A stretch of 64,000 bases of DNA from Caproiciproducens sp. MSJ-32 (GCF_018918055.1 NZ_JAHLPS010000014.1:1-64000), one strand, 5' to 3'; shown: positions 8,406 to 18,473, numbered from the stretch's first letter. A program made the numbers and translations. Notes: generated from the letters alone by a model not told the origin.

Positions 8406-8446
8406 AAAGAAACTATTTCTAAATGTAAAGAAATAGTTTCTTTTTA
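8406..8446 (+). terminator. Terminator after tyrA
   Basis: AAAGAAACTATTTCT (8406-8420) pairs with AGAAATAGTTTCTTT (8429-8443), followed by T residues. It is a long perfect stem that closes the aromatic region. Confidence 0.88.
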
Positions 8447-8623
8447 TATAAAAAAATCGTAAATAAAAAATAAATTCGTATATTTGAAAAAATATGGAAA
8501 TAACTATAAAAAAGATGTATAATTAAAATATAAATAGTTAGAAAATTCTTAATATTATAAAAATATATGTTTTATATATTTTTATAGATATTAAATCTAC
8601 GCATATGATATGGGGGTATAATT

Positions 8624-9013
8624 ATGGTAGGATTTGATGTTAGAGCTATAAAAAAGGGAGATTATAACTATATTATTAAATTAAATCCAGATATAGCTTA
8701 TTTGGAAGAAGAATTAGTGGGAGATAATAAAACAATTGTTGCTCAATTAAATGATGATGTAATAGGATATTTAAAATATTACATAGATGGGAATAACAGG
8801 GCGAAGATAATAGACCTAGTAGTTGATGAAATGTATAGAGGTCTTGGTGTTGGATATCAATTGTTTTTAGAACTAGAAGGCCGTATTAAAAATGAATATG
8901 TAAACGATGTACTAGTGGCAGGAAGAAATTTTACTAAAGAAGAACTTAATTTTTATAATAGGCAAGGCTTTAGATATGATATAAATTCTAATTTGGAAAA
9001 AAGATTAAATTAA
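8624..9013 (+). CDS. GNAT-family N-acetyltransferase
   Basis: A 129-residue single-domain GNAT protein. The acetyl-CoA binding loop is visible as RGLGVGYQLF (about residues 76-85), preceded by the strand AKIIDLVVDEMYRG, and the C-terminal FYNRQGF is the usual alpha4-beta7 ending. The substrate cannot be told from sequence. It is monocistronic: an AT-rich 240-base promoter region lies before it and a terminator (9037-9067) follows. ATG 8624 is preceded by TGGGGG. Confidence 0.8.
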   Translation: MVGFDVRAIKKGDYNYIIKLNPDIAYLEEELVGDNKTIVAQLNDDVIGYLKYYIDGNNRAKIIDLVVDEMYRGLGVGYQLFLELEGRIKNEYVNDVLVAGRNFTKEELNFYNRQGFRYDINSNLEKRLN

Positions 9014-9036
9014 AATAAAAAGCCTAAATATAAGTT

Positions 9037-9067
9037 AAAAGGATATGCTTGTTTAGCATATCCTTTT
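9037..9067. terminator. Bidirectional terminator between convergent genes
   Basis: AAAAGGATATGCT (9037-9049), loop TGTTT, AGCATATCCTTTT (9055-9067). T-runs on both strands serve the GNAT gene and the converging HD-GYP gene. Confidence 0.85.
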
Positions 9068-9084
9068 ATTCAGCCTTTATATAT

Positions 9085-9877
9085 TTAAAGGATTTTTGTT
9101 ACAGTTAAATCTTTTTCTGTTTTTAAATCAATAAATTTTTCATCGCATAGAATTAAAGGTTTGGAAATATTGTTTATATCCATTTGTACTATTCTTCCTA
9201 CTTCTCCATTAGATAATACAACTTCTTGTCCAACATAAAAGTTTAACAGACCTTTTAGGAAAGTATCACATAAGGCATAGTCAAGTTTTCCTTTTATGCT
9301 TTCTTCCTTAATTTCTTGAAGGGCTTCAAAAGGCTGTTTCTTTTTCTTATAAACTCTATTTGAATTTATTGCATCAAATACATCAGCTATTGCTATTATT
9401 TTTGCTATTTCAGGTATTTTATCACCAGTTATCCCTAGAGGGTATCCAGAACCGTCATTTCTTTCATGATGCAATAAGATTCCCAAGGCTATATCTCTAT
9501 TTATATATGGAATAGCTTTTACTGCATTATAAGAAAGAGAGGAGTGGGTTTTGAGAATATTATATTCATCTTTAGTTATAGGGTCTTTCTTGTTAATTAT
9601 ATTTTCGTCTATCTTTGTTTTTCCAAAGTCATGTAATAGGGAAGCGTATACTAAATTATGCAGCTTTTTATTATCATATCCCTGCCATTTGCCTATCAAG
9701 TAGCTTAAAGAGGCAACATTTACAGAGTGAGTATATATTGAATCCTCATTACTTCCGTTAATAATCAAATTCTTTAGAACGCTTTTATTTGAACTAATAA
9801 ATTTTTCTAATTCTATGGGAAGTTATCATTCCAACTTTTAGGTCTTCTAAGTTAATATATTTTTTTTCAAGCTCCAT
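9085..9877 (-). pseudogene. HD-GYP phosphodiesterase gene, apparently frameshifted and shortened
   Basis: The main frame (9085-9768 on the reverse strand, about 227 codons from a weak TTG) carries an HD-GYP domain: SVNVAS, LLHDFGK, and HHERNDGSGYPLG, which in the family hydrolyse cyclic di-GMP. The best start lies further upstream: ATG 9877 opens MELEKKYINLEDLKVGMITS, the usual N-terminus of this protein type, but its frame stops after 27 codons. The downstream frame is open back to about 9825 (PIELEKF) without a start. A one-base shift near 9825, and probable loss of several tens of residues between the two parts, explain this. Catalytic motifs are intact, so a shortened product from TTG 9768 is possible. 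Confidence 0.65.
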
Positions 9878-10071
9878 TTAATTTACCCCGCTTCCATAAA
9901 AATAGATACTATAACTATTATATAATTATTTTAGAAAAAAATAAAACAAATTTAAACTTTAAAGGTAAAAAGTGTATGATATTTCTTCGTAATTATTAAT
10001 TTATAGAGTAGATTATTATTTGAATTAACTTATGTTATAATAATTAAAAATTGCTTTTAGGAGGAAGGTAA

Positions 10072-10632
10072 ATGAAAGAGTTGGAAACTAGAATTTTTGA
10101 TATAGATGTAGAAGAAGTTAGAAGAAAGCTGAAGGAGTTAAAGGCTGTTAAAGTTAAAGAAGAAAATCAAATAAATAATATTTATGATTTTAAAGATAAT
10201 TTTCTTTTAAAGCAGAAGGGTTATGCAAGAATAAGATTGGTTGATGATAAATTAAATAATAGAAAACTAGTTTATATGACAACTAAAAAAATGTTAAGTC
10301 AAGGAACCTTTAAGGAGATGGAGGAAAATGAAACTATAGTAGAAGATAAGGACGCAGCAGAAAGAATATTTTTATCCTTAGGTTTGGAACTTAAACAAAC
10401 AATAAAAAAATATAGGGAGAGTTATAGGCTTGGAGATTCTCTTATTGAAATAGACATTAATGATAAGAGCTTTTGTCCATTTCCTTACATAGAAATAGAG
10501 ACGAAATCTTTAGAAAGTTTAGAAGAAATTATAAAACTTCTTGGTTATACCTTAAAGGACACAAGTTCTAAAACTATTTATGAGTACTTAGAAGAAAGAG
10601 GAGTAAATAAAAATAATACTGCAGGAATATAA
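10072..10632 (+). CDS. CYTH-domain (triphosphate tunnel) protein
   Basis: A 186-residue protein of the CYTH/triphosphate tunnel metalloenzyme superfamily, which includes class IV adenylate cyclases, thiamine triphosphatases and inorganic triphosphatases. The N-terminal signature ExExK appears as ELETR (residues 3-7), with Arg in place of Lys; later charged strands KQKGYARIRL, KLVYMTTKK, YRESYRLGDSLIEID and YIEIE supply the tunnel acidic and basic residues. The substrate cannot be assigned from sequence; triphosphatase activity is the commonest for bacterial members. ATG 10072 follows AGGAGGAAGGTAA. It is 89 bases before the ZIP transporter gene with no clear terminator between. Confidence 0.82.
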   Translation: MKELETRIFDIDVEEVRRKLKELKAVKVKEENQINNIYDFKDNFLLKQKGYARIRLVDDKLNNRKLVYMTTKKMLSQGTFKEMEENETIVEDKDAAERIFLSLGLELKQTIKKYRESYRLGDSLIEIDINDKSFCPFPYIEIETKSLESLEEIIKLLGYTLKDTSSKTIYEYLEERGVNKNNTAGI

Positions 10633-10721
10633 TTTTTTATGAAAATTTTTGTTGAGATTTGTAACCAAATTTAGTTAATTTAGTAGATTAGTAGTAAGGA
10701 CTTTTTATTAGGAGGTTTAAT

Positions 10722-11549
10722 ATGGAATGGTTTAGTGAATTAAACCCATTGCTACAGGGGTTCCTTGCTACTACATTTACATGGTTTGTTACAGCACTAG
10801 GTGCTGCTTTAGTATTTTTCTTTAAAAAGGTAGATAAAAGAATTTTAAATACAATGATAGGCTTTGGAGCAGGTGTTATGATAGCTGCTAGCTTTTGGTC
10901 CCTGCTTAGTCCTGCCATAACCTTATGTGAAGACTTAGGCTTTAATAGTGTTATTATTCCTTCATTAGGTTTTTTATTAGGTGGATTATTTTTAATATTT
11001 GCTGATAAATTAATGGATAAATATTGTTATGGTTTTGAAATAAGTGATAGAGATTCTGAATGTGCTACTGAAGCTATTATAAATAATAGTTTTAAGAGGA
11101 GTATCCTGCTTATTTTAGCTGTAACCCTTCATAATATTCCTGAAGGTCTTGCTGTTGGGGTGGCCTTTGGAGGAGTTGCTGTAGGAATTCCAGGAGCTTC
11201 ATTAGGTGCTGCCATAACCTTAGCTTTAGGAATTGGCCTTCAAAATTTCCCAGAAGGGGCAGCAGTTTCCCTTCCATTAAGAAGGGAAGGTTTATCAAGA
11301 ACAAGAAGTTTTCTATATGGACAAGCTTCAGGCTTAGTTGAACCAATCGCAGGTGTTATAGGAGTGGCAGCAGCCTTAGCAGTTAGAAGTATATTACCAT
11401 TTTTATTATCCTTCTCAGCAGGAGCAATGATTGCTGTAGTTGGTGCAGAGCTGCTTCCAGAGGCATCTATGGAAAATAAAAAACTTACTACATTGGGGCT
11501 TATTTTAGGATTTATAGTGATGATGGTCTTAGATGTTGCCCTAGGATAA
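10722..11549 (+). CDS. ZIP-family divalent metal transporter
   Basis: A 275-residue integral membrane protein with about eight hydrophobic segments. The conserved metal-path helices read HNIPEGLAVGVAFGG (near residue 135) and QNFPEGAAV (near 179), the second with Gln in place of the usual His. ZIP proteins import Zn, Fe or Mn; which metal is not visible. A conserved loop with DRDSECATEA lies between helices 3 and 4. ATG 10722 follows TTAGGAGGTTTAAT. A second, more canonical ZIP gene is at 42418. Confidence 0.88.
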   Translation: MEWFSELNPLLQGFLATTFTWFVTALGAALVFFFKKVDKRILNTMIGFGAGVMIAASFWSLLSPAITLCEDLGFNSVIIPSLGFLLGGLFLIFADKLMDKYCYGFEISDRDSECATEAIINNSFKRSILLILAVTLHNIPEGLAVGVAFGGVAVGIPGASLGAAITLALGIGLQNFPEGAAVSLPLRREGLSRTRSFLYGQASGLVEPIAGVIGVAAALAVRSILPFLLSFSAGAMIAVVGAELLPEASMENKKLTTLGLILGFIVMMVLDVALG

Positions 11550-11590
11550 AGAGCATCAGTTTATAGTGAACTATGCACTTTAAAATCTAT

Positions 11591-11620
11591 AAAAAAAGAG
11601 CTGATAACAGCTCTTTTTTT
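11591..11620. terminator. Bidirectional terminator between ZIP transporter and fba
   Basis: AAAAAAAGAGCTG, loop ATAA, CAGCTCTTTTTTT. The A-run and T-run make it work for both converging genes. Confidence 0.88.
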
Positions 11621-11626
11621 ATGTTA

Positions 11627-12490
11627 TTATGCTTTGTTGATTGATCCGAATAGTTCCATTTTAGCTTTAACTGTTGCCTTGATAGCTTCGAATCCTGGTT
11701 GAAGAAGCTTTCTTGGGTCAAAGCCTTTTCCTTGAAGGTCTTTTCCTTCTTCAATATATTTTCTAGTAGCTTCTTGGAATGCTAATTGACATTCAGTGTT
11801 AACATTGATTTTTGAAACTCCAAGTGAAATAGCTTTCTTTATCATATCTTCTGGAATACCAGTACCACCGTGTAATACTAATGGCATATCTCCAGTTGCT
11901 TTATTGATTTTTTCTAAAGCTTCGAAGTTTAATCCTTGCCAGTTTTCTGGATATTTTCCGTGGATGTTACCAATACCAGCAGCTAACATAGTTACTCCTA
12001 GGTCAGCAATTGCTTTACATTCATTTGGATCAGCAATTTCACCAGCACCAACAACTCCGTCTTCTTCTCCTCCGATTGAACCAACTTCTGCTTCTAATGA
12101 AAGACCTTTTTCAGAAGTTAATTTAACCATTTCCTTTGTTTTTGCTATATTTTCATCTATTGGATAGTGAGAACCATCAAACATTATTGATGAGAATCCA
12201 GCTTCAATAGCTTTTAAAGCACCTTCATAGCTACCGTGATCTAAGTGTAGTGCAACAGGTACAGTGATGTTTAATTCTTCTATCATTGCTTTAACCATTG
12301 CAGCTACAGTCTTATAGCCAGTCATGTATTTAGCAGCTCCCTCAGAAACTCCTAAAATAACAGGTGAATTATTTTCTTGAGCAGTTAATAATATAGCTTT
12401 TGTCCATTCTAAATTGTTAATATTAAATTGACCAACAGCATAATGTTCTGCTCTTGCCTTAGTTAACATTTCTTTTGCTGAAACTAACAT
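11627..12490 (-). CDS. fba: Class II fructose-bisphosphate aldolase
   Basis: Cleaves fructose 1,6-bisphosphate to the two triose phosphates in glycolysis, with a zinc ion. The 287-residue protein has AVGQFNINN near residue 17, the zinc-ligand site HLDHG near 83, AEVGSIGGEEDG near 134, IGNIHGKYP near 172 and HGGTGIP near 210. The start is ATG 12490, nine bases after GGAGG; the frame is open farther upstream to 12559 but that stretch has no family similarity or ribosome site. It is monocistronic on the reverse strand. Confidence 0.94.
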   Translation of the reverse strand: MLVSAKEMLTKARAEHYAVGQFNINNLEWTKAILLTAQENNSPVILGVSEGAAKYMTGYKTVAAMVKAMIEELNITVPVALHLDHGSYEGALKAIEAGFSSIMFDGSHYPIDENIAKTKEMVKLTSEKGLSLEAEVGSIGGEEDGVVGAGEIADPNECKAIADLGVTMLAAGIGNIHGKYPENWQGLNFEALEKINKATGDMPLVLHGGTGIPEDMIKKAISLGVSKINVNTECQLAFQEATRKYIEEGKDLQGKGFDPRKLLQPGFEAIKATVKAKMELFGSINKA

Positions 12491-12684
12491 GGTACAAACC
12501 TCCAAAATATTTATTTTATTATAATTAGTACTAAAGCTAATTACTACAAGGATAGACAACGGGGAGTTGCGTATCCATATATATGTATTATAACCTAAAT
12601 CAAGTTTAAATGAAATAAAAAAATGAAATTTACATTTACAATAAGATTATTATATCTAATTAAGACGGAAATTATGAGAAAATA

Positions 12685-12757
12685 GTTTACAGTGCACAGT
12701 TTGCAGTACACAGTTTCATCCTTTAACTGTGAACCGTGAACTGTGCACTCTGCACTG
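12685..12757. repeat. Heptamer inverted repeat (GTTTACA type)
   Basis: Four abutting 7-mers GTTTACA GTGCACA GTTTGCA GTACACA (12685-12712) face four reversed 7-mers TGTGAAC CGTGAAC TGTGCAC TCTGCAC (12728-12755). The arms can pair as a long imperfect hairpin between fba and argH. It belongs to the same 7-nt repeat family as 23985-24163 and 63586-63620. Confidence 0.75.
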
Positions 12758-12767
12758 GTAAATATTG

Positions 12768-14168
12768 TTATTTAAGTTTTTCAAAGATTTCCTTATATTT
12801 TATAATTGAATTTTCAAGGATTTCTAATTGAAGTTCCACTGAGAAGGAGCTTGGGCCGCCAATTACTTTTCTTTCTTCAACACAAGTTGTTAGGCTGATT
12901 GCTTTATATATATCTATATCAAAAAGAGATGAGAAGTTCTTTAATTCCTCTAAAGATAAATCATTAATAGCAAGCTTTTTCTTTATACAGTATAAAACAA
13001 TTTGTCCAACAATTTCGTGAGCATTTCTAAAGGGGAGGCCTTTTTTTACTAAATAGTCAGCCACATCAGTAGCATTAGTATAACCTAGAGCTGCACCTGT
13101 TTTCATCTTTTCCTTGTTTATAGTCATTGTATCTAACATGCCAGTGAAGGTTTTTAATGACAGTTTTACAGTATCTAAAGCATCAAATAATGCTTCCTTA
13201 TCCTCCTGCATATCTTTATTGTAAGCTAGGGGAAGGCCCTTCATAACAGTAAGAAGGGTAATTAGACTGCCATAAACCCTTCCAGTTTTACCTCTTACAA
13301 GTTCAGCCACATCAGGATTTTTCTTTTGTGGCATAATGCTGCTGCCTGTACTATATTCATCTGATAATTCAATAAAGCTAAATTCATTAGTTGCCCATAG
13401 AATTATTTCTTCTGAAAATCTTGATAAGTGCATCATTATTATAGATAAAACTGATAAGGCTTCAATTGCATAGTCCCTATCAGAAACTGCATCAATGCTG
13501 TTATATGTTATAGAAGAAAAGCCTAATTCTTTTGCAACCATTTCCCTATTTAATGGATAGCTGGTAGCAGCCAGGGCACCGCTCCCTAAAGGCATTTCAT
13601 CTAGTCTTTTATAGCAGTCTTCCAGCCTGCTTAAGTCTCTTATAAACATTTGGGCATAGGCTAAAATATGATGGGCAAAGGTAATTGGCTGAGCCTTTTG
13701 CATATGGGTATAGCCAGGCATTATTGTATCAATGTTTCTCTTTGCCTTATCATATATAACTTCTTGAAGAGCTAAAAGTAAACTAGCAATTATTTTTAAC
13801 TCCTTTTTTAGATACAGTTTTGTATCTAGGGTTACTTGGTCATTTCTGCTTCTTCCAGTATGAAGTTTTTTTCCTTCTTCACCTATATAGGAAGTCAGAG
13901 TTTCTTCAATAAAGCTGTGGATATCTTCAGCATTATCATCTATAACAAGAGTTCCTTCCTCAATTTCTTTTAATATTTTATTAAGCCCAGAAATGATTTT
14001 TTGACTGTCTTCTTCTGGGATAATATTTTCTTTTCCAAGCATTCTTGAGTGAGCAATGCTTCCTTTTATATCTTCCTTATACATTCTTTTATCTATTCTT
14101 ATTGATGAATTAAAGTCATTTACATTTTCATTAATTCCTTTTTCAAAACGTCCGCCCCAAAGTTTCAT
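12768..14168 (-). CDS. argH: Argininosuccinate lyase
   Basis: Splits argininosuccinate into arginine and fumarate, the last arginine-synthesis step. The 466-residue fumarase-superfamily protein contains LWGGRF at its N-terminus, HTGRSRND near residue 105, [10 protein letters not shown]-like [13 protein letters not shown] near 155 and the signature [12 protein letters not shown] near 276 with the catalytic serine loop. ATG 14168 directly follows the argG stop (14169-14171), so the two genes form one argGH transcription unit. Confidence 0.94.
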   Translation of the reverse strand: MKLWGGRFEKGINENVNDFNSSIRIDKRMYKEDIKGSIAHSRMLGKENIIPEEDSQKIISGLNKILKEIEEGTLVIDDNAEDIHSFIEETLTSYIGEEGKKLHTGRSRNDQVTLDTKLYLKKELKIIASLLLALQEVIYDKAKRNIDTIMPGYTHMQKAQPITFAHHILAYAQMFIRDLSRLEDCYKRLDEMPLGSGALAATSYPLNREMVAKELGFSSITYNSIDAVSDRDYAIEALSVLSIIMMHLSRFSEEIILWATNEFSFIELSDEYSTGSSIMPQKKNPDVAELVRGKTGRVYGSLITLLTVMKGLPLAYNKDMQEDKEALFDALDTVKLSLKTFTGMLDTMTINKEKMKTGAALGYTNATDVADYLVKKGLPFRNAHEIVGQIVLYCIKKKLAINDLSLEELKNFSSLFDIDIYKAISLTTCVEERKVIGGPSSFSVELQLEILENSIIKYKEIFEKLK

Positions 14169-15398
14169 TTATTTATCACCCTTCTTTAATTTTTCTTCCA
14201 TTTTTGCTTTTACTGTTATAGGCAGTCCAAAAAGATTTATAAATCCAGAGGAATCATTTTGATTATAAACAGCATCTTTTCCAAAGGTTGCATATTCTTC
14301 GCTATATAGTGAATAAGGGGAAGTCATGCCGGCATTTATGATGTTGCCCTTGTATAGTTTTAAAGTGATTTCGCCAGTTACTGTTTCTTGAGTTTTGTCT
14401 ATAAAGGCCGAAAGAGCTTCACGAAGTGGAGTGAACCATTGACCACTGTAAACAAGATCTGCAAATTTTAAGGCAATTTGCTGCTTATAGTGAGCAGTTT
14501 CTTTGTCTAAGCAAATTTCTTCTAAATCTTTATGGGCTTTATAAAGAATAGTTCCCCCTGGAGTTTCATAGACTCCTCTAGATTTCATGCCTACTAATCT
14601 ATTTTCTACCATATCTACTATTCCAATAGCGTTTTCTCCGCCAATTTTATTTAATTTTTCAATTAAACTAACTCCATCCAGTTTTTCTCCATTTAATTGA
14701 ACTGGAATGCCTTTTTCAAATTTTAATTTTATATAGCTTGGCTTATCTGGTGCATTTTCTAAAGTGTTGCACATTTCAAGAATTTTATCATATTTAGGTT
14801 CATTAGCAGGATCTTCTAAATCAAGTCCTTCATGGCTTAAGTGCCATAGATTTTTATCCTTGCTATAGTTAGTTTCATAACTTATGGATATAGGAATTTT
14901 TCTTTCTAAGGCATATTCAATTTCTTCTTCCCTTGATTTTATATCCCAAATTCTCCAAGGAGCAATTATTTTCATATCAGGAGCAAAGGCCTTAACAGCA
15001 AGCTCAAATCTTACTTGATCGTTACCTTTTCCTGTACATCCATGAGCAATAGCATCAGCTCCTTCCTTAAGAGCAATTTCGACTAATTTTTTTGCTATTA
15101 TTGGACGGGCAAAGGATGTTCCTAATAAATATTTTCCTTCATAAACTGCCCCAGCTTTTATTGTTGGGAAAATATAATCATTAACAAATTCATCTGTTAA
15201 ATCCTCTATATAACATTTTGATGCCCCGCTTTTTAAAGCTTTTTCTTCTAATCCTACTAGCTCATCCTTTTGTCCAACATTTCCAACTAGGGCTATAACT
15301 TCACAATTATAATTCTCCTTAAGCCATGAAATTATAATAGATGTGTCAAGACCGCCAGAATAAGCAAGGACTATTTTTTTCATATTATTATTTTTCAT
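14169..15398 (-). CDS. argG: Argininosuccinate synthase
   Basis: Couples citrulline and aspartate using ATP. The N-terminal PP-loop reads [11 protein letters not shown] (about residues 9-19), followed by the family segments [13 protein letters not shown] near 118 and [10 protein letters not shown] near 271. The start is ATG 15398, preceded by GGGGG with correct spacing; a TTG fifteen bases upstream overlaps that ribosome site and is rejected. The protein is about 409 residues. ArgR-like operator sequences (15461-15508) lie upstream, so repression by arginine is likely. Confidence 0.94.
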   Translation of the reverse strand: MKNNNMKKIVLAYSGGLDTSIIISWLKENYNCEVIALVGNVGQKDELVGLEEKALKSGASKCYIEDLTDEFVNDYIFPTIKAGAVYEGKYLLGTSFARPIIAKKLVEIALKEGADAIAHGCTGKGNDQVRFELAVKAFAPDMKIIAPWRIWDIKSREEEIEYALERKIPISISYETNYSKDKNLWHLSHEGLDLEDPANEPKYDKILEMCNTLENAPDKPSYIKLKFEKGIPVQLNGEKLDGVSLIEKLNKIGGENAIGIVDMVENRLVGMKSRGVYETPGGTILYKAHKDLEEICLDKETAHYKQQIALKFADLVYSGQWFTPLREALSAFIDKTQETVTGEITLKLYKGNIINAGMTSPYSLYSEEYATFGKDAVYNQNDSSGFINLFGLPITVKAKMEEKLKKGDK

Positions 15399-15460
15399 TT
15401 TTTCTACCCCCAATTTGTTAAATAATAAAAGTGAAAACTTATTTATAATTATAAAACTAT

Positions 15461-15508
15461 TATGTATAAATATGCAAGAAAAATTTATTTTTATGCATAA
15501 ATAAAATA
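15461..15508 (-). promoter_or_regulatory. Putative ArgR (ARG box) operators before argG
   Basis: TATGTATAAATATGCA (15461-15476) fits the ARG-box pattern (CATGAATAAAAATTCAAG in Bacillus) at most positions, and a weaker second copy TTATGCATAAATAAAA begins at 15491. Spacing of about 30 bases between centres suits hexamer binding. This rests on pattern match alone. Confidence 0.45.
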
Positions 15509-15575
15509 CCAGTCAAGGAATTTAATATTTATGAATCTAAAAAAAATAGCATCCAATGAATTATTTCCTTAACTG
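15508..15575. repeat. Imperfect inverted repeat, relative of the dispersed elements
   Basis: CCAGTCAAGGAATTTAATA... is mirrored by ...GAATTATTTCCTTAACTGG (15557-15575). The word GAATTATTTCC[TC]... AACTG recurs in the elements at 24098 and, reversed, at 63613, so this looks like a decayed copy of the same family. Confidence 0.5.
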
Positions 15576-15603
15576 GCATTATGAATTGGGGAGTATGAAC
15601 TTA

Positions 15604-15984
15604 TTAAAGTATGTTTTTTAAATTAATTTTTTGTATTTTTATTAAATGTTCACAGGAAAACTCTATTAAATCTAAGGAGGCAGAGGCTTCTGCAATATCT
15701 TCCCTTTTAATATAAACACATAGTTTTAAACATTCATTTATTAAGTCATCATAGTCAATATGGTTTAAATAAATTGAAGGAATAAAATCCTTTGAGTTTA
15801 TGTACTCTAAGAGCTCTAGGGATTTTGTATAAGCTGTGTCTAGCTCCTTTTTATCTAGTAATTTTTCTATTTCATTTGATTTATCTATTAAATCAGAGCA
15901 TAAATTAGTAAATTTATTATTTATATAAGTTAAGCCAGTAACTAATAAGACAAAGAGTATTATGGAGATAATTGTGTTTTTCAT
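15604..15984 (-). CDS. DUF4363-type small membrane-anchored protein
   Basis: A 126-residue protein with one N-terminal hydrophobic helix (about residues 4-23) and a helical, lysine- and leucine-rich exterior part. Its fold pattern (anchor plus helical bundle with LIDKSNEIEKLL repeats) matches DUF4363 proteins, which usually follow a DUF421 gene, as here. The start overlaps the DUF421 stop by one base (TAATG), implying translational coupling. The function of the family is not established; membership is inferred from pairing and architecture. Confidence 0.65.
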   Translation of the reverse strand: MKNTIISIILFVLLVTGLTYINNKFTNLCSDLIDKSNEIEKLLDKKELDTAYTKSLELLEYINSKDFIPSIYLNHIDYDDLINECLKLCVYIKREDIAEASASLDLIEFSCEHLIKIQKINLKNIL

Positions 15985-16634
15985 TAAGCATCACCTTTTT
16001 CATCGTATAGTTGGCAAAAGAACTTTCCATTAGTATCAGTCATTGCAATCAATACATTTTCAATTGAACCTACTCCATGCTTTTTTAATTCTTCAAGTAT
16101 AACTTCTTTGCTTTTACCACCAGAGGTCAAAGAATTTGTGTTTATTTTTCCATCTAGAACGTAAATTACAGGCATTGAAGCATTTTGATTTTTATTTCCT
16201 GCTAAAAAGGACATTTGTCCATTATTTTCTAGTATTCCGTATTCTATTTCTGACAAGTCAAAATACCCAGCAAGTCTTATTTCTTCCATAAGTTCATCTA
16301 GATTAATTTGTTGTTTTTTTAGGTTTTCAAAATGTATTTTTCCTTTTGAAATTAAAATTGTAGGTTCTCCTTCTAATATTTTTCTAGCTTTTTGACTTTT
16401 TAACTGAATTATTGATAATACTATTTTTATAAATAATAATGTAATTATTGGTATTATTCCTAAGGATAGTGGAAGCCTTGTATCCTGCATTGGTAAGGAG
16501 GCAAGATCTGAAATCATTATAGTTATAACAAATTCATAGGGTTGAAGTTCTCCTATTTGTCTTTTACCCATTAATCTAATTACTAATATAACTAAAGCGT
16601 ATAAAATTATTGTTCTTACTAACACAATTAGCAT
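15984..16634 (-). CDS. DUF421 (YetF-like) membrane protein
   Basis: A 216-residue protein with three hydrophobic helices in the first 90 residues, then a soluble domain. It carries the family signatures RLMGKRQIGELQPYEFVITI (about 19-38), EGEPTILI near 90 and ELMEEIRLAGYFDLSEIEYGI near 115. Family members such as YetF and YrbG are spore-former membrane proteins of unclear role. ATG 16634 is chosen because AGAGGTG precedes it by six bases; a GTG nine bases upstream lies inside that ribosome site. It is cotranscribed with the DUF4363 gene. Confidence 0.82.
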   Translation of the reverse strand: MLIVLVRTIILYALVILVIRLMGKRQIGELQPYEFVITIMISDLASLPMQDTRLPLSLGIIPIITLLFIKIVLSIIQLKSQKARKILEGEPTILISKGKIHFENLKKQQINLDELMEEIRLAGYFDLSEIEYGILENNGQMSFLAGNKNQNASMPVIYVLDGKINTNSLTSGGKSKEVILEELKKHGVGSIENVLIAMTDTNGKFFCQLYDEKGDA

Positions 16635-16802
16635 ATGAAACACCTCTTAATCCTAGTATTTATCTTTTTTTTATTAATTATTCTTATATAATACAAAGTT
16701 ATACTGTTAAAAAGATAACTAGTGTTTTTCTTATGCATTTTTACAACTAAATGTATATAATGTTATTAAAATATATTAGAATTTATATAGATAGGAGGTA
16801 TT

Positions 16803-18461
16803 ATGGGAGATTTTAATATAAAATTCAAAAATAAGGAATATATTGTGCATAAAGGTATAAGTTACAGGGAATTCATAGAAAACCATCTAAAAATGGATCC
16901 AAGCGAATTTGCTTTATGTAGAATAAATAGTGAATATAAGGAATTAATAGATAAAATAGATAGAGATGGAAGTATTGAATTAATAAGTTTTGATAGTCCA
17001 ATTGGATATAAAATATATACTAGGACCCTGCAGTTTATATTTATTAAGGCTGCATTAGATGTTTTTCCAAAAGATGCAACCATAACTATAGAACATAGTT
17101 TAGATGGGGGAGTTTTTGGCGAAATTCATAAGAAAGAGCCATTAAATGAGGAAGATCTTCAGAAGATTAAAAAGAGAATGCTTGAATTAATAGATAAGGA
17201 CATAGTTATAAATAAGATAAAGGTTAAAAAGGAAAAGGCCATGGAAATTTTTAAGAGCTATGGCATGGAAGATAAGATATCCCTATTAAGTCATGTTGAT
17301 TTTAAAACTGTAAAATTATATGAGTTAGATGGAAGATATGATTATTTTTATGGACAAATGGCCTATTCTACAGGAGTAATAAGGGCTTTTGATTTAATGT
17401 ATTACGAGCCAGGCTTTATTATAAGATATCCTAAAAAAGATAATTTAAAGGAATTAGCTTTCTTTAAGGAAAATAGAAAGCTTTCTCAGATTTTTATAGA
17501 AACAGAAAGATGGATAAATATTCTTGGCGTTGGTGAGGTAGGGGCATTAAATGATAAGATAGAGAAAAATGAAATTAGAGATTTAGTTATGGTTTCTGAA
17601 GCTCTTCATGAAAAGAAAATAGCTCAGATAGCAGATATGATTCATGAGAAGAAGGGAACAAAAATAGTTTTAATTGCTGGACCTAGCTCTTCAGGTAAAA
17701 CTACCTTTGCAAACAGACTTGCAATTCAGCTTAAGGTCAATGGTTACACCCCTATTCCAATTTCTTTAGATGATTATTTTGTAAATAGAGAGAACACACC
17801 AAAGGATGAAAATGGAGACTATGATTTTGAAAGTATTTATTCCCTTGATTTAGATTTATTTAATAAGAATTTAACTGGCTTATTAAAGGGGGAAGAAGTA
17901 GAAATTCCTCATTATAATTTTAGGACAGGAGAAAGGGAATGGATAGGCAATAAACTTAGTCTTCCAGAAAAGGGAATATTAATAATTGAAGGAATTCATG
18001 GTTTAAATCCAATGCTAACCAGCTCTGTACCTGATGAAAATAAGTTTAAAATATATATTTCAGCCCTAACTCAGTTAAACTTAGATAATCACAATAGAAT
18101 TGCAACAACAGATATAAGAAGGGTAAGGAGAATAGTTAGAGATATTTTATCAAGGGGCTATGGAGGAGAACTTACCCTAAAGATGTGGCCTTCTATAAGA
18201 AGAGGAGAAGAAAGAAATATCTTTGTTTATCAGGAAGAAGCAGATGTAATGTTTAATTCAACCTTGGTATATGAATTGTGTGTACTAAAGAAATATGCTC
18301 TAGAGGAATTAGATAAGATTAAAGAAGATAGTCCGGTATATTTAGAAGCCAGCAGGCTTAAATCTTTTTTAGGTTTCTTTAAGGAAATAGATAAGGATTA
18401 TGTTCCAACTAACAGTATATTGAGGGAGTTTATTGGAGGAAGCATTTTTTATAAATACTAA
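16803..18461 (+). CDS. Nucleoside (uridine-like) kinase with TGS-like N-terminus
   Basis: A 552-residue protein. The first 60 residues look like a TGS/ubiquitin-type domain, residues about 60-230 resemble the threonyl-tRNA synthetase second additional domain (HSLDGGVFGEIHKKEP), and the C-terminal half is a uridine kinase/phosphoribulokinase P-loop domain with GPSSSGKTTFANRL near 295, SLDDYFVNRE near 322 and IIEGIHGLNP near 398. Members are annotated as nucleoside kinases in clostridia; the actual substrate is untested from sequence. ATG 16803 follows AGGAGGTAT. A long heptamer array starts 13 bases after the stop. Confidence 0.82.
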   Translation: MGDFNIKFKNKEYIVHKGISYREFIENHLKMDPSEFALCRINSEYKELIDKIDRDGSIELISFDSPIGYKIYTRTLQFIFIKAALDVFPKDATITIEHSLDGGVFGEIHKKEPLNEEDLQKIKKRMLELIDKDIVINKIKVKKEKAMEIFKSYGMEDKISLLSHVDFKTVKLYELDGRYDYFYGQMAYSTGVIRAFDLMYYEPGFIIRYPKKDNLKELAFFKENRKLSQIFIETERWINILGVGEVGALNDKIEKNEIRDLVMVSEALHEKKIAQIADMIHEKKGTKIVLIAGPSSSGKTTFANRLAIQLKVNGYTPIPISLDDYFVNRENTPKDENGDYDFESIYSLDLDLFNKNLTGLLKGEEVEIPHYNFRTGEREWIGNKLSLPEKGILIIEGIHGLNPMLTSSVPDENKFKIYISALTQLNLDNHNRIATTDIRRVRRIVRDILSRGYGGELTLKMWPSIRRGEERNIFVYQEEADVMFNSTLVYELCVLKKYALEELDKIKEDSPVYLEASRLKSFLGFFKEIDKDYVPTNSILREFIGGSIFYKY

Positions 18462-18473
18462 AACAGTGTGAAA

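Noticed and set aside
12491-12559. N-terminal extension of the aldolase
   Set aside because: The added residues do not resemble the family and GGAGG is placed for ATG 12490.
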